Both the position numbers and the translations under genes were made by a program. Source: Nocardioides sp. ChNu-153 (GTDB taxonomy: Bacteria; Actinomycetota; Actinomycetes; Propionibacteriales; Nocardioidaceae). Taken from it: a stretch of DNA of 64,000 nucleotides. The stretch lies in contig NZ_JADEVT010000001.1 of the NCBI RefSeq assembly GCF_030466625.1, forward strand, positions 1-64,000, written 5' to 3'. A model generated the notes under the pieces. That model searched no databases, was not told the DNA's origin, and saw nothing but the letters and a program-made list of their open reading frames with translations. Positions 1-10,533 of the stretch are shown in pieces (position 1 is the stretch's first letter; each line of letters starts with the position of its first letter).

Positions 1-1043
1 CGACCGGTGCCCGCCTGGCCTGGGTGCCGCGCCGCGCCGGCGACCGCGGCGCCCTCGAGGCCGGCTGCCTGCCCACCCTGCTGCCCGGCGGCCGTCCGGT
101 GGCCGACCCGGCCGCCCGCGTCGACGCGGCCACCGCCTGGGGCGTCGGCTCCCTGCCCGAGACCCCCGGACGTGACACGGACGGGATCGTGGCCGCCGCC
201 GCGGCCGGCGAGCTCGCCGGCCTCGTCGTCGGCGGGGTCGCGGGGGAGGACCTCGCCGACCCGGCCGCGTTCACCGCCGCGCTGCGCGCCGCACGGTTCG
301 TCGTCAGCCTCGAGCTGCGGGCCACCCAGGCCACCGCCCACGCCGACGTCGTGCTGCCCGTGGCCGCCGCCGCGGAGAAGGCCGGCACGTTCGTCACCTG
401 GGAGGGCCGGGCCCGGCCGTTCCCCGTCGTGCTGCGCGGCAACGACCGCCTCCCGGACTCGCGCGTGCTCGCCGGCATCGCGGAGGAGATGGGCCACCCG
501 CTCGGCTTCCGCACCGTCGACCAGGTGCGCGACCACCTCGAGGCCCTCGGCGGCTGGGACGGCGCCCGCCCGGCGCTGCCCGCGGCCCGTGGCGCTGACG
601 CGGGCGCCGATGCGGGCGCCGGTGCGGGGAGGGGCGCCCCGGCTGCCCGCCCCCTGCCGGGCGCGCAGGTCGCCGACGGCGTGCTCGAGCTCGAGCTCGC
701 CACGTGGAAGCAGCTCGTCGACCGCGGTTCGCTGCAGGACGGCGACGAGGCCTACCTCGCCACGATGCGCCCGGCGGTCGCGCTGCTCGGCACGGCGGCG
801 TACGACGCCCTCGGCCGCCCCGCGGCCGTCACCCTCGCGGGGCCGCGGGGGAGCACGACGCTGCCCGCCGCGCACGAGCCGACCCTCGTCGACGGGGTCG
901 TCTGGGCGCCCACCCGCGCCAGCGGCCGCGGCTTCCTCGCCGAGCTCGCCGGTCCGGGCGCCGTGGTGCGGGTCGCCCCGGCGGCCGCCGACCCGGTGCT
1001 CCCGAGCGGGCCCACGGGCGGCGCGACGGCGGTGACCGCGTGA
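1..1043 (+). CDS. nuoG: NADH-quinone oxidoreductase subunit G, C-terminal part (5' end outside window)
   Basis: This is the C-terminal end of the large molybdopterin-fold subunit of respiratory complex I, which sits in the peripheral arm and carries iron-sulfur clusters in its missing N-terminal half. The frame is open from base 3. The visible 340 or so residues include the segment [20 protein letters not shown], typical of the molybdopterin oxidoreductase fold in which NuoG and formate dehydrogenases share an A-x-VVLP motif, followed by a stretch on the need to declare a trailing domain. An Ala/Gly/Asp-rich linker ([13 protein letters not shown]) separates two parts near residue 195 and is probably a flexible lineage-specific insertion. 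The stop codon overlaps the GTG start of nuoH (GTGA), so the two are translationally coupled. The assignment rests on both residual similarity and operon position. Confidence 0.9.
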   Translation, partial: TGARLAWVPRRAGDRGALEAGCLPTLLPGGRPVADPAARVDAATAWGVGSLPETPGRDTDGIVAAAAAGELAGLVVGGVAGEDLADPAAFTAALRAARFVVSLELRATQATAHADVVLPVAAAAEKAGTFVTWEGRARPFPVVLRGNDRLPDSRVLAGIAEEMGHPLGFRTVDQVRDHLEALGGWDGARPALPAARGADAGADAGAGAGRGAPAARPLPGAQVADGVLELELATWKQLVDRGSLQDGDEAYLATMRPAVALLGTAAYDALGRPAAVTLAGPRGSTTLPAAHEPTLVDGVVWAPTRASGRGFLAELAGPGAVVRVAPAAADPVLPSGPTGGATAVTA

Positions 1044-2422
1044 GCTCCCTCGTCCCGGCGCCGGGGGGCCTGACGCCGATGGCACTCGAGGCCTTCGGCG
1101 ACGACTCGATCTGGGTCGTGCTGCTCAAGGCCGTGCTCATCTTCGTGGTGCTCGTGCTGCTGACGCTGTTCAACATCTGGTTCGAGCGCCGCGTGGTGGC
1201 ACGGATGCAGCACCGCATCGGCCCCAACATGCACGGCCCGTTCGGCCTGCTGCAGAGCCTGGCCGACGGCGTGAAGCTCGCGCTGAAGGAGGACATCATC
1301 CCGAAGGCGGCCGACAAGGTCGTCTTCGTGCTGGCCCCCGTCATCTGCGTGGTGCCGGCCTTCGTGACGTTCGCCGTCATCCCCTTCGGGCCCGAGGTGC
1401 GGATCCCGTTCACCGACACCGTCACGCCGCTGCAGCTGACCGACATGCCGGTGGCGGTGCTCTTCGTCATGGCGATCGCGTCGATCGGCATCTACGGGAT
1501 CGTGCTCGGCGGCTGGTCGAGCGGCTCGACGTACTCGCTGCTCGGCGGCCTGCGCTCGAGCGCCCAGATGATCTCCTACGAGGTCGCGATGGGCCTCGCG
1601 CTCGTCAGCGTGTTCCTGTACGCCGGGTCCGCGTCGACCTCGGAGATCGTCGAGGCGCAGAGCGACGTCTGGTACGCCTTCTCGATGGCGCCGGCGTTCG
1701 TCGTCTACTGCATCGCGATGGTCGGCGAGGTCAACCGCGCGCCGTTCGACCTCCCGGAGGCCGAGGGCGAGCTGGTCGGCGGCTTCCACACCGAGTACAG
1801 CTCGCTGAAGTTCGCGCTGTTCTTCCTCGCCGAGTACATCAACATGGTCACCGTCTCGGCGCTGGCCACGACGCTGTTCCTCGGCGGGTGGCGTGCCCCC
1901 TTCGGCATCGGCACGCTGTGGGAGGGCGCGAACGAGGGCTACTGGCCGCTGCTGTGGTTCTTCGGCAAGGTCTTCTTCTTCATGTTCCTGTTCGTCTGGC
2001 TGCGCGGCACGCTGCCGCGGCTGCGCTACGACCAGTTCATGGACTTCGGGTGGAAGCGCCTCATCCCCGTGGCGCTGGCCTGGGTCGTCGTCGCGGCCGT
2101 CATGCGCCTCGTGCTGAACGACGACTCGGTCGACCGCCGCACGCTCATGCTGGTCTTCGGCACGGTCGCGGTCGTGCTGCTGGCGCTGACGTTCCTGCTG
2201 CCCTCGGGCTCGGCCGATGGCCCTGGCGACCCCGACCACCCCGACGACCTCGGGGACCCCGCCGACCCCCACGGCACCGGCGTACCCGCCCCGGCCCACG
2301 GCACGGGCGCCTACCCCGTCCCCCCGATGCCGTCCGGCGGTGCCGTCCGCGGCGCGGCCGCCCCGCTCACGTTCACCCACGCGCCCGGACCCGTGCGGTC
2401 CGGCGCCGAGGAGGAGAGCTGA
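1040..2422 (+). CDS. nuoH: NADH-quinone oxidoreductase subunit H
   Basis: NuoH (ND1 homologue) is the membrane subunit of complex I that contacts the peripheral arm and forms part of the quinone chamber. Eight or so hydrophobic helices are visible. The hallmark segments [16 protein letters not shown] near residue 55 and the acidic loop [22 protein letters not shown] (quinone-site loop, seen in pieces near residue 235) are intact. The chosen GTG start overlaps the nuoG stop; an in-frame ATG at 1079 is an alternative. The C-terminal 70 residues are a Pro/Gly/Asp-rich hydrophilic tail ([19 protein letters not shown]) beyond the conserved core, common in actinobacterial NuoH. The stop overlaps nuoI by one base. 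Confidence 0.97.
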   Translation: MSSLVPAPGGLTPMALEAFGDDSIWVVLLKAVLIFVVLVLLTLFNIWFERRVVARMQHRIGPNMHGPFGLLQSLADGVKLALKEDIIPKAADKVVFVLAPVICVVPAFVTFAVIPFGPEVRIPFTDTVTPLQLTDMPVAVLFVMAIASIGIYGIVLGGWSSGSTYSLLGGLRSSAQMISYEVAMGLALVSVFLYAGSASTSEIVEAQSDVWYAFSMAPAFVVYCIAMVGEVNRAPFDLPEAEGELVGGFHTEYSSLKFALFFLAEYINMVTVSALATTLFLGGWRAPFGIGTLWEGANEGYWPLLWFFGKVFFFMFLFVWLRGTLPRLRYDQFMDFGWKRLIPVALAWVVVAAVMRLVLNDDSVDRRTLMLVFGTVAVVLLALTFLLPSGSADGPGDPDHPDDLGDPADPHGTGVPAPAHGTGAYPVPPMPSGGAVRGAAAPLTFTHAPGPVRSGAEEES

Positions 2423-3015
2423 TGTCCGAGAAGGACCCGCACCGCGCGACGCCGTCGCCGTCGATCAAGGAGCAGGTCTGGGACCCGGTCGCCGGGTTCG
2501 GGGTCACGCTCACGACGATGTTCCGCAAGCCGGTCACGGAGCAGTACCCGCGGGAGAAGAAGCCGACCGCGCCCCGCTTCCACGGCCGCCACCAGCTCAA
2601 CCGCTACCCCGACGGGCTGGAGAAGTGCATCGGCTGCGAGCTGTGCGCCTGGGCCTGCCCGGCGGACGCGATCTACGTCGAGGGCGCGGAGAACACCGAG
2701 GCCGAGCGCTACAGCCCCGGCGAGCGCTACGGCCGCGTCTACCAGATCAACTACCTGCGCTGCATCCTCTGCGGGCTGTGCATCGAGGCCTGCCCGACGC
2801 GGGCGCTCACGATGACGAACGAGTACGAGCTGGCCGACGACGACCGCGCGTCGCTCATCTACGAGAAGTCCGAGCTGCTCGCGCCGCTGGCCGAGGGCAT
2901 GGAGCAGCCGCCGCACCCCATGCGCCTCGGCGCCGACGCGGGCGACTACTACCGCGGCGCGTTCTCGGTGCCCGAGCCCGGCGAGAAGATGACCGTCCCG
3001 GAGGGTGGTCGATGA
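2422..3015 (+). CDS. nuoI: NADH-quinone oxidoreductase subunit I (2x[4Fe-4S] ferredoxin subunit)
   Basis: NuoI carries clusters N6a and N6b that pass electrons from the NuoG/NuoD side toward the quinone site. Of 197 residues, two classical ferredoxin motifs are visible: [12 protein letters not shown] starting at about residue 69 and [12 protein letters not shown] starting at about residue 114, giving the eight cysteines for two [4Fe-4S] clusters. The N-terminal amphipathic segment ([20 protein letters not shown]) is the usual membrane-surface anchor. The ATG overlaps the nuoH stop and the gene overlaps the start of nuoJ by four bases. Length and motif spacing are ordinary for the family. Confidence 0.98.
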   Translation: MSEKDPHRATPSPSIKEQVWDPVAGFGVTLTTMFRKPVTEQYPREKKPTAPRFHGRHQLNRYPDGLEKCIGCELCAWACPADAIYVEGAENTEAERYSPGERYGRVYQINYLRCILCGLCIEACPTRALTMTNEYELADDDRASLIYEKSELLAPLAEGMEQPPHPMRLGADAGDYYRGAFSVPEPGEKMTVPEGGR

Positions 3016-3896
3016 TCGCCTTCTGGCTGCTCGCCCCCGTCATGGTGGTGGCGGCGCTCGGCGTGCTGTTCGTGCGCAAGGCCGTGCACGCCGCGCTGTT
3101 GCTCGCCGTCGTCATGATCGGCCTCGCGGTGCTGTACGCCGCGCTCGAGGCCCCGTTCCTCTTCGCCGTGCAGATCGTCGTCTACACGGGCGCCATCATG
3201 ATGCTGTTCCTCTTCGTGCTGATGCTCGTCGGCGTCGACGCGTCGGACTCGGTGGTCGAGACGATCCGCGGGCAGCGCGTGCTGGCCGTCGTCGTCGGCG
3301 GCGCGTTCGCAGCGCTCGTCGGCGTGCTGCTGGGCCAGGTCACGCTGGGCACCGCGGTCGGCCTGGAGGGCGCCAACGAGGGCGGCAACATCGAGGGCCT
3401 CGCCGACGTCCTGTTCTCCCGCTACGTGCTGGCCTTCGAGGCCACGGCGGCGCTGCTCGTCACGGCCGCGCTGGGCGCCATGGTGCTCGCCCACCGCGAG
3501 CGCCTCACGCCCCGGGAGACCCAGGCCGACCGGGCCCGCGCCCGGGTGCGCCTCTACGGCGAGGGCGGCGAGCACCTGGGCCCGAAGGCGGCGCCGGGGG
3601 TCTACGCCCGGCACAACGCGGTGGACACCCCCGCCCTGCTGCCCGACGGCACGCCGGCGGAGAGCTCGGTGCCGTCGATCATCTCGGCGCGCGGCACGGC
3701 CCGCAGCGCTCCGGCGTACCGCGACGTCGACGCCGTGGTGGGCCAGCTCGAGGCCGCGGACCACGACCGCGCCGACGGCGACCCGCGCCGCCGCCGCTCC
3801 GGGGACACCCAGGCCACCGGCGACGCCGACCGGGCCCGCGCCGACGGGGCCGCCGACGGCGCCCGTGACGGCGCACCCGGGGGAGGGGACGCGTGA
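3012..3896 (+). CDS. nuoJ: NADH-quinone oxidoreductase subunit J
   Basis: NuoJ (ND6) is a membrane subunit of complex I. The first 170 residues hold five hydrophobic helices, including the conserved [16 protein letters not shown] segment with the pi-bulge region of helix 3. The protein is 294 residues, much longer than the roughly 185 of E. coli; the last 115 residues are a charged, low-complexity cytoplasmic tail rich in Arg, Asp and Ala ([20 protein letters not shown]). Such tails are frequent in actinobacterial NuoJ and their role is unknown. ATG overlaps the nuoI stop; the stop overlaps nuoK. Confidence 0.96.
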   Translation: MIAFWLLAPVMVVAALGVLFVRKAVHAALLLAVVMIGLAVLYAALEAPFLFAVQIVVYTGAIMMLFLFVLMLVGVDASDSVVETIRGQRVLAVVVGGAFAALVGVLLGQVTLGTAVGLEGANEGGNIEGLADVLFSRYVLAFEATAALLVTAALGAMVLAHRERLTPRETQADRARARVRLYGEGGEHLGPKAAPGVYARHNAVDTPALLPDGTPAESSVPSIISARGTARSAPAYRDVDAVVGQLEAADHDRADGDPRRRRSGDTQATGDADRARADGAADGARDGAPGGGDA

Positions 3897-4198
3897 TGGA
3901 CGACCTGACGCCCTACCTCGTGCTCTCCGCGATCCTCTTCAGCATCGGCGCCGTCGGGGTGCTGGTGCGCCGCAACGCCATCGTCGTGTTCATGTGCGTC
4001 GAGCTGATGCTCAACGCCTCGAACCTGGCGCTCGTGGTCTTCGCGAAGCAGCACGGCAACCTCGAGGGCCAGGTCGCGGCCTTCTTCGTCATGGTCGTCG
4101 CCGCCGCCGAGGTGGTCGTCGGGCTCGCCATCATCATGACGATCTTCCGCTCCCGCCGCTCGGCCTCGGTCGACGACGCCAGCCTGCTGAAGTACTGA
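3896..4198 (+). CDS. nuoK: NADH-quinone oxidoreductase subunit K
   Basis: NuoK (ND4L) is the small three-helix membrane subunit that contributes two buried glutamates to the proton path of complex I. The 100-residue product has the typical length and both acidic positions: Glu in [13 protein letters not shown] (helix 2) and Glu in [11 protein letters not shown] (helix 3). I chose the ATG that overlaps the nuoJ stop as ATGA; a GTG directly upstream at 3893 is equally in frame and adds one residue. Confidence 0.97.
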   Translation: MDDLTPYLVLSAILFSIGAVGVLVRRNAIVVFMCVELMLNASNLALVVFAKQHGNLEGQVAAFFVMVVAAAEVVVGLAIIMTIFRSRRSASVDDASLLKY

Positions 4199-4208
4199 GA
4201 GGGCAGCC

Positions 4209-6155
4209 GTGATCGCGACGCTCCCCCTGGCCGCCGAGGGCGGCCACCACTCCGTCCCGCTCGTCGACCCCGGTGCTGCCGACGGCGTGCTCGGCCTCGT
4301 GTGGCTGGTCATCGCGCTGCCGCTGGCCGGCGCCGTGGTGCTGCTCGTCGGCGGCCGGCGCACCGACCGCTGGGGCCACTGGCTGGGTACGGCGACCGTC
4401 GCCGCCTCGTTCGCGCTCTCCGTCGCGATGCTCGTCGCGCTGCTCGGCCGCGAGGAGGGCGACCGACAGGTCGGGCGGCACCTGTGGGACTGGGTGTCCG
4501 TCGGGGACTACCGGGTGGGGATGGACCTGCTCTACGACCCGCTGTCGGCGCTGTTCCTGCTGCTCATCACGGGCGTCAGCACGCTGATCCACGTCTACTC
4601 GATCGGCTACATGGCGCACGACGCGCGCCGCCGCCGGTTCTTCGGCTACCTCAACCTCTTCGTCGCGGCGATGCTGCTGCTCGTCCTGGCCGCCGACTAC
4701 CTCGGCGTCTTCCTCGGGTGGGAGGGGGTCGGGCTCGCGTCGTACCTGCTCATCGGGTTCTGGCAGCACAAGCCCAGCGCGGCGGCCGCCGCGAAGAAGG
4801 CCTTCGTCATCAACCGCGTCGGCGACATCGGCATGAGCCTCGCGATCATGCTGATGTTCGTCACCTTCGGCACCACGGCGTTCGCCGGCGTGAGCGCCGC
4901 CGCGGGGGAGGCGCCCGAGTCGACGATGACCGCGATCGGCCTGCTGCTGCTGCTCGGCGCCTGCGGCAAGTCGGCGCAGGTGCCGCTCCAGGCCTGGCTG
5001 CTCGACGCGATGGAGGGCCCGACCCCGGTCTCCGCCCTCATCCACGCGGCCACGATGGTGACCGCGGGCGTCTACCTGGTGACGCGGTCCAACTTCGTGT
5101 TCGAGAACGCGCCGGTGGCGCAGACGGCCGTCGTGGTCGTGGCGTGCGTGACCCTGCTGTGGGGTGCGGTCATCGGCTGCGCGAAGGACGACATCAAGAA
5201 GGTGCTGGCCGGCTCCACGATGAGCCAGATCGGCTACATGATGCTCGCCGCCGGCCTCGGGCCCGCGGGCTACGCCTTCGCGATCTTCCACCTGCTCACG
5301 CACGGGTTCTTCAAGGCCAACATGTTCCTGGGCGCCGGCTCGGTGATGCACGGGACGGGCGACGACGTCGACATGCGGCACTACGGGGCGCTGCGGCGCG
5401 CCATGCCGGTCACGTTCCTGACCTTCGCGATGGGCTACCTCGCCATCATCGGCTTCCCCGGCTTCTCCGGGTTCTGGAGCAAGGACAAGATCGTCGAGGC
5501 CGCCATCGGGGAGAACTACCTCGTGGGCGCGGCCGCGCTCGTCGGCGCCGGGGTCACCGCGTTCTACATGACCCGCCTCATGCTCATGACGTTCTTCGGC
5601 GAGGCCCGCTGGGAGCCCGGCGTGCACCCGCACGAGTCCCCGAAGGTGATGACGGTGCCGCTGCTGGTGCTCGCGGCCCTGTCGGTGCTCGGCGGCCTCC
5701 TGCTGCTCGGCGACTGGATCGTCGACTGGCTGACGCCGGTGGTCGGGCCGGTGGAGCACCACGAGCTGCCGGTGCCGGTCTGGGCGATCACGCTGCTGGT
5801 GACCGCCGTCGTCGCCGTCGGTGTCGCCGTCGCCGTCCTGCTCGTCGGGCGGCGGCCGGTGCCGCGCGAGGCCCCCCGCGACGTCTCGTTCGCGACCCGG
5901 GCGGCCCGCGCCGACCTCTACGGCGACGCGATCAACCACGGGCTGGTGGTGGCGCCGGGCGGCGCCCTGGTCCGCGGCCTCGTCGCCACCGACCGGCACG
6001 GCGTCGACGGCGTCGTCGAGGGCGGTTCCGGCCTCGTCGGCGCGCTGTCGGACGTCCTCCGGCGCGCGCAGAACGGTTACGTCCGCACGTACGCCCTGTC
6101 GGTGCTCGGAGGTGCCGTGATCGTCGTCCTCGCCATGGTGGCGGTGAGCTGGTGA
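4209..6155 (+). CDS. nuoL: NADH-quinone oxidoreductase subunit L
   Basis: NuoL (ND5) is the distal antiporter-like proton-pumping subunit of complex I. The 648-residue protein shows about 16 hydrophobic helices. Conserved elements include [18 protein letters not shown] near residue 175 (containing the essential helix-5 glutamate), the lysine-bearing [20 protein letters not shown] (helix 7) and [18 protein letters not shown]. The C-terminal part carries the long lateral helix region ending in a final membrane anchor. GTG start 10 bases after nuoK with a GAGGGCAGCC ribosome site. Confidence 0.97.
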   Translation: MIATLPLAAEGGHHSVPLVDPGAADGVLGLVWLVIALPLAGAVVLLVGGRRTDRWGHWLGTATVAASFALSVAMLVALLGREEGDRQVGRHLWDWVSVGDYRVGMDLLYDPLSALFLLLITGVSTLIHVYSIGYMAHDARRRRFFGYLNLFVAAMLLLVLAADYLGVFLGWEGVGLASYLLIGFWQHKPSAAAAAKKAFVINRVGDIGMSLAIMLMFVTFGTTAFAGVSAAAGEAPESTMTAIGLLLLLGACGKSAQVPLQAWLLDAMEGPTPVSALIHAATMVTAGVYLVTRSNFVFENAPVAQTAVVVVACVTLLWGAVIGCAKDDIKKVLAGSTMSQIGYMMLAAGLGPAGYAFAIFHLLTHGFFKANMFLGAGSVMHGTGDDVDMRHYGALRRAMPVTFLTFAMGYLAIIGFPGFSGFWSKDKIVEAAIGENYLVGAAALVGAGVTAFYMTRLMLMTFFGEARWEPGVHPHESPKVMTVPLLVLAALSVLGGLLLLGDWIVDWLTPVVGPVEHHELPVPVWAITLLVTAVVAVGVAVAVLLVGRRPVPREAPRDVSFATRAARADLYGDAINHGLVVAPGGALVRGLVATDRHGVDGVVEGGSGLVGALSDVLRRAQNGYVRTYALSVLGGAVIVVLAMVAVSW

Positions 6156-7687
6156 TGCTGCTCGCCCTCGTCCTCGTCCCCCTCGTCGGCGCCGTCGCCG
6201 CCGCCGTCCTCGGCCGCCGGGGCGGCACGACGGCCCGCCTCGTCGGGCTCGTCGGCGCCCTCGCCACGCTCGGCGTCGCCGTGGCGGTGACCCTGGCCTA
6301 CGACCACTCCGGCTCCGGGATGCAGCTGACCACCGAGCACGACTGGATCGGCCCCGTCGGCGCCCACCTCGCGCTCGGCGTCGACGGGCTCGCCCTCGTC
6401 ATGGTGCTGCTGACCGTCGTGCTCGTGCCGATCGTGCTCGTCGCCGAGTGGCGCACCGGCGAGGCCGACGGCCGCACCGGCAGCTTCGCGGCCTGGGTGC
6501 TCGGCCTCGAGGCCACCGCCCTGGCGGTCTTCCTCGCCACCGACGTCTTCCTCTTCTACGTGGTCTTCGAGGCGACGCTGATACCGGCGTACTTCCTGGT
6601 GGGCGGCTTCGGCGGCCGCGGGCGGGCCAAGGCGGCCACGAAGTTCCTCGTCTACCAGCTCGCCGGCGGCCTCGTGATGCTGCTGAGCGTCGTGGGGCTC
6701 TACGTGGTCTCCGCGCAGCAGGGGGCGCCGTCGTACCTGGTCGACGACCTCGCCGGGCTCGACCTGTCCGAGGGCACGGGCCGCTGGCTGTTCCTCGGCT
6801 TCTTCGTCGCGTTCGCGGTGAAGGCGCCCCTGTTCCCGGTGCACACGTGGCTGGCGGACACCACCCAGGCGGCGACGCCGGGCACGAGCGTGCTGCTCAT
6901 CTGCATCCTCGACAAGATCGGCACGTACGGGATGATCCGGTTCTGCCTGGGCCTGTTCCCCGAGGCCTCGGTGTGGGCGACGCCCGCCGTCGTGACGCTG
7001 GCGCTGATCTCGATCGTGTACGGCGCGCTCGTCGCCATCGGGCAGGACGACCTGCTGCGACTCGTGGGCCTCACGTCGCTGTCGCACTTCGGCTTCATCG
7101 TGCTCGGCATCTTCGTGCTCACCGACCAGGGCCACACCGGCGCGATCCTCTACATGGTCAACCACGGCATCGCGACGGCCGCACTGTTCCTCGTCGCCGG
7201 ATTCGCGATCCGGCGCTCGGGCACCGCCTCGATCGCCGCGATGGGCGGGATGGAGAAGGCGGCCCCCGTGCTGGCCGGGCTGTTCCTCGTCGCCGGCATG
7301 GCGACGCTCGGCCTGCCGGGGCTCGCGCCCTTCGTGTCGGAGTTCCTGGTGACGCTCGCGGCCTTCGACTACGCCTGGTACGCCGGCGCGATCGCCGTGA
7401 CCGGCATCGTGCTGGCCGCGATCTACGTGCTGTGGGCCTACCAGCGCACGATGACGGGCCCGCCGCGCGGCACCCCCGTCGTCGCGGGCGACCTCGACCG
7501 CCGCGAGGTCGGCGTGCTCGTGCCGCTCGTCGTGGCCCTCGTGGGCCTCGGGTTCTTCCCGTCGCTGCTCACCGACGTCGTCGAGCCCACCACGCAGGTG
7601 GTGCTCGAGCACGTGGGGGAGAACGGCGGACCGGCCGACGACGGGCCCGACGTGCCCGCGGCCGACAGCGAGCAGGGAGGTCGTTGA
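6155..7687 (+). CDS. nuoM: NADH-quinone oxidoreductase subunit M
   Basis: NuoM (ND4) is the second antiporter-like subunit of complex I. The 510-residue product contains the helix-5 glutamate motif FYVVFEATLIPAYFLVGGFG, the lysine motif FAVKAPLFPVHTWLADTTQ and the downstream GTSVLLICILDKIGTYGMIRF. A hydrophilic tail of about 30 residues ends the protein. The ATG overlaps the nuoL stop; a GTG at 6152 is the alternative. Confidence 0.97.
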   Translation: MLLALVLVPLVGAVAAAVLGRRGGTTARLVGLVGALATLGVAVAVTLAYDHSGSGMQLTTEHDWIGPVGAHLALGVDGLALVMVLLTVVLVPIVLVAEWRTGEADGRTGSFAAWVLGLEATALAVFLATDVFLFYVVFEATLIPAYFLVGGFGGRGRAKAATKFLVYQLAGGLVMLLSVVGLYVVSAQQGAPSYLVDDLAGLDLSEGTGRWLFLGFFVAFAVKAPLFPVHTWLADTTQAATPGTSVLLICILDKIGTYGMIRFCLGLFPEASVWATPAVVTLALISIVYGALVAIGQDDLLRLVGLTSLSHFGFIVLGIFVLTDQGHTGAILYMVNHGIATAALFLVAGFAIRRSGTASIAAMGGMEKAAPVLAGLFLVAGMATLGLPGLAPFVSEFLVTLAAFDYAWYAGAIAVTGIVLAAIYVLWAYQRTMTGPPRGTPVVAGDLDRREVGVLVPLVVALVGLGFFPSLLTDVVEPTTQVVLEHVGENGGPADDGPDVPAADSEQGGR

Positions 7688-7688
7688 C

Positions 7689-9338
7689 ATGGGTGGCGAG
7701 TTCACGGCCCCGGAGTTCGCGTGGGCGCAGCTGTGGCCCCTGCTCGTCGTGTTCGGCACGGCGCTGGCCGGGGTGGGCGTCGAGGCGTTCGCGCCGCGGT
7801 CGGCGCGCCGGCTGCTCCAGGCGGGTCTCGCCGGGGCGGGCCTGCTGGCGGCCCTCGTCGGCACGATCGTCGTCGGTGCCGACCTCACCGAGCGGGGCGA
7901 CGGTGCCGCCCGCGGCGAGGTGACGGCCGCGGGCGCGGTCGTCGTCGACGGCCCGACGGTGTTCCTGTGGGGCCTGCTCGTCGTAGTGGCCGCCGGGGGC
8001 CTGCTGCTGTTCGCCGAGCGTCGCGTCGACGCGGGCCTGCCGGTGTTCGCCGGCCAGGCCTCCGTGCCGCCGGGGACCTCCGCCTCGCCCGCCGGGGCGG
8101 GCGGTGCGGGTGACGCCGCCGGTGCGGGGGGCGCGGCGGGCGAGGCTCCGTCGTACGAGCGGTGGGAGCACACCGAGGTCTACCCGCTGCTGGTCTTCGC
8201 GCTCGCCGGGATGATGCTTTTCGCCGCGGCCGGCGACCTGCTGACGATGTTCGTCGCCCTCGAGGTCCTGTCGCTGCCGCTCTACCTGCTCTGCGGCCTG
8301 GCGCGCCGTCGCCGCCTGCTGAGCCAGGAGGCGGCGATGAAGTACTTCCTCCTCGGCGCCTACTCCTCGGGCTTCTTCGTCTACGGCGCGGCGCTGCTCT
8401 ACGGGTACGCCGGCACCCTGTCGCTCGCGGGCATCGCGGCGTCCGTGCGCGCGGGCGCCGGCCCGGAGGTGCTCCTGCTGGCCGGCACGGCCCTCGTGCT
8501 CGTCGGGCTGTTCTTCAAGGTCGGCGCGGTGCCGTTCCACGCCTGGACGCCCGACGTGTACCAGGGCGCTCCGACCGCGGTGACCGCCTTCATGGCGGCC
8601 GCCACCAAGATCGCCGCCTTCGGCGCCATCCTGCGGCTGCTGCACGTGGGCCTGGGCGACGCGCGGTGGAACTGGACGCCGCTGCTGTGGGCCATCTCGA
8701 TCCTCACCATGGTCGCCGGCGTCGTGCTCGCCGTGGGCCAGACCGAGGTCAAGCGACTGCTCGCCTACTCCTCGATCGCCCACACCGGGTTCCTGCTCAC
8801 CGGCGTGCTCGGGCTGCGTGCGGCCGGGGACCTCGGCGAGGGCCAGGTGGGCTCGCTGCAGGCGGTGCTCTTCTACCTCGCGACGTACGGCGTCGCCACG
8901 GTCGGCATCTTCGCCGTCACGACCCTGGTGCGGGACCCGGGCGGGGAGGCGGGCGACGTGGCGCGCTGGTCGGGCCTGGGGCGCAGGTCGCCGCTGGTCG
9001 CCGGCACCTTCGCGGTCTTCCTGCTGAGCCTCGCCGGGATCCCGCTCACGGCCGGCTTCGTCGGCAAGTGGTCGGTCTTCGCGGTCGCGGCGAGCGCGGG
9101 CGCCTGGCCCGTCGTGGCGGTGGCCGTCACCTGCAGCATCGTGGCCGTCTACTTCTACGTGCGCCACATCGTGCTGATGTTCTTCGCCGACCCGCCGGTC
9201 GACCCGCCGGCCGTGGTCGTCCCGTCGCCGGCGACGTCGGTCACCATCGGCCTCGCGCTGGTCGCGACGGTCGCGCTCGGGGTCGTCCCGGGCCCGCTGC
9301 TCGACCTCGCGGGGCATGCGGGATCATTCCTCAGGTGA
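7689..9338 (+). CDS. nuoN: NADH-quinone oxidoreductase subunit N
   Basis: NuoN (ND2) is the third antiporter-like subunit of complex I. The 549-residue product has the motif MFVALEVLSLPLYLLCGLA with its glutamate, the lysine-bearing FKVGAVPFHAWTPDVYQGAP and TAVTAFMAAATKIAAFGA. Between helices near residues 120-155 there is a Gly/Ala-rich insertion (AGAGGAGDAAGAGGAAGEA), low-complexity and probably an exposed loop. The stop codon overlaps the start of the following prenyl synthase gene, tying quinone side-chain synthesis to complex I expression. Confidence 0.97.
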   Translation: MGGEFTAPEFAWAQLWPLLVVFGTALAGVGVEAFAPRSARRLLQAGLAGAGLLAALVGTIVVGADLTERGDGAARGEVTAAGAVVVDGPTVFLWGLLVVVAAGGLLLFAERRVDAGLPVFAGQASVPPGTSASPAGAGGAGDAAGAGGAAGEAPSYERWEHTEVYPLLVFALAGMMLFAAAGDLLTMFVALEVLSLPLYLLCGLARRRRLLSQEAAMKYFLLGAYSSGFFVYGAALLYGYAGTLSLAGIAASVRAGAGPEVLLLAGTALVLVGLFFKVGAVPFHAWTPDVYQGAPTAVTAFMAAATKIAAFGAILRLLHVGLGDARWNWTPLLWAISILTMVAGVVLAVGQTEVKRLLAYSSIAHTGFLLTGVLGLRAAGDLGEGQVGSLQAVLFYLATYGVATVGIFAVTTLVRDPGGEAGDVARWSGLGRRSPLVAGTFAVFLLSLAGIPLTAGFVGKWSVFAVAASAGAWPVVAVAVTCSIVAVYFYVRHIVLMFFADPPVDPPAVVVPSPATSVTIGLALVATVALGVVPGPLLDLAGHAGSFLR

Positions 9339-10351
9339 GCCCCATCGCATCCGGCCTGGCCCTCCCCGTGACCGACGCCGCCCTGGCGGAGCGGCTGCGC
9401 GAGCGCCTGGCCGTGGTGGAGCAGGCGCTGGCCGGGCACGTCGAGGGCTCGGCGCCCTTCGTCACCGAGGCCGCGGCCCACCTGCTGTCCGCGGGCGGCA
9501 AGCGCTTCCGGCCGCTGCTCGTGCTGCTGGCCGCGGAGGTCGGCGAGCGCCCCGACGCCCCCGAGGTCGAGACGGCGGCCTGCGTCGTCGAGCTCACCCA
9601 CCTCGCGTCGCTCTACCACGACGACGTGATGGACGAGGCGCTGCTGCGCCGCGGGGCCGACTCGGCCAACGCCCGGTGGGGCAACCACGTCGCGATCCTC
9701 ACCGGCGACTTCCTCTTCGGCCGCTCCTCGGAGCTGACCGCCGACCTCGGCCCGGAGGCGGTGCGCATCCAGGCGCGCACGTTCTCCCGCCTCGTCGAGG
9801 GCCAGATCCTCGAGACCGTGCCCCCGGCCGCGGGCGCGGACGCGGTGGCCCACCACCTCGCCGTCGTCGCCGGCAAGACCGGCTCGCTCATCGCCACCTC
9901 CGCGCGCTACGGCGCCATGTTCTCCGGCGCCGCGCCCGAGGTCGTCGAGGCGCTGCGGGCGTACGGCGAGATCGTCGGCTCGGCGTTCCAGCTCTCCGAC
10001 GACATCCTCGACATCGCCTCCGACTCCGCGGAGTCGGGCAAGACGCCGGGCACGGACCTCAAGGAGGGCGTGCCCACGCTCCCCGTCCTCTACGTGCAGT
10101 CCGCGCAGGACCCGGCCGACGCGCGCCTGCGCGAGCTGCTCGACCCGGCGCGCAGCGACCTGGCCCACGACGAGGTGCTGCACGCCGAGGCCCTGCAGCT
10201 GCTGCGCGCCCACCCGGCGCTGGCGCGTGCGCGGGCCTACGTCGTGGCGATGGCCGAGGAGGCCAAGGCCCACCTCGCCGTGCTACCGCAGGGGCCGGTG
10301 CGCGACGCGCTCGAGGCGTTCGCCGACATCGTGGCGACGCGCTCCGCCTGA
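9335..10351 (+). CDS. Long-chain trans-polyprenyl diphosphate synthase (menaquinone side chain)
   Basis: The product adds isopentenyl units to an allylic diphosphate; in actinobacteria the homologue in this position (GrcC/HepB type) is taken to supply the menaquinone side chain. The 338-residue protein carries the first aspartate-rich motif DDVMD at 96-100 and the second DDILD at 222-226, plus GGKRFRP and KTGSLIATSA substrate-site segments. The start is a GTG that overlaps the nuoN stop (GTGA), so the gene is the last of the nuo transcription unit. Exact chain length cannot be read from the sequence with confidence. Confidence 0.93.
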   Translation: MSPIASGLALPVTDAALAERLRERLAVVEQALAGHVEGSAPFVTEAAAHLLSAGGKRFRPLLVLLAAEVGERPDAPEVETAACVVELTHLASLYHDDVMDEALLRRGADSANARWGNHVAILTGDFLFGRSSELTADLGPEAVRIQARTFSRLVEGQILETVPPAAGADAVAHHLAVVAGKTGSLIATSARYGAMFSGAAPEVVEALRAYGEIVGSAFQLSDDILDIASDSAESGKTPGTDLKEGVPTLPVLYVQSAQDPADARLRELLDPARSDLAHDEVLHAEALQLLRAHPALARARAYVVAMAEEAKAHLAVLPQGPVRDALEAFADIVATRSA

Positions 10352-10358
10352 GCCGTCG

Positions 10359-10530
10359 GGGACGTCATACCGATCGTGGTGCTGGGCCTCGCGTTCGGAT
10401 GACGTCCGGGGTACGGCGCAGCGTGGGGCGGTGGGCTGCCCGGCGGCGGCCGCGGGACGTCGTACCGATCGTGGTGCTGGGCCTCGGGTTCGGATGACGT
10501 CCGGGGTACGGCGCAGCGTGGGGCGGCGGG
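10359..10530. repeat. Two 77-bp direct repeats with internal inverted arms, 95-bp period
   Basis: Units at 10359-10435 and 10454-10530 differ at only about three positions. Each unit holds a 9-10 bp inverted repeat, GGACGTCAT at 10360-10368 facing ATGACGTCC at 10399-10407 in unit 1, with the second unit matching except for one base. The pair fills the gap between the convergent prenyl synthase and STAS genes, so it could serve as a terminator or be a REP-like element. No T-run follows the arms. Confidence 0.85.
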
Positions 10531-10533
10531 CGG

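Noticed and set aside
752..2380. Long frames antisense to nuo and many other genes
   Set aside because: In DNA this GC-rich, reverse and shifted frames stay open by chance; their products are Arg/Pro/His-rich low-complexity with no domain and they overlap well-supported genes.
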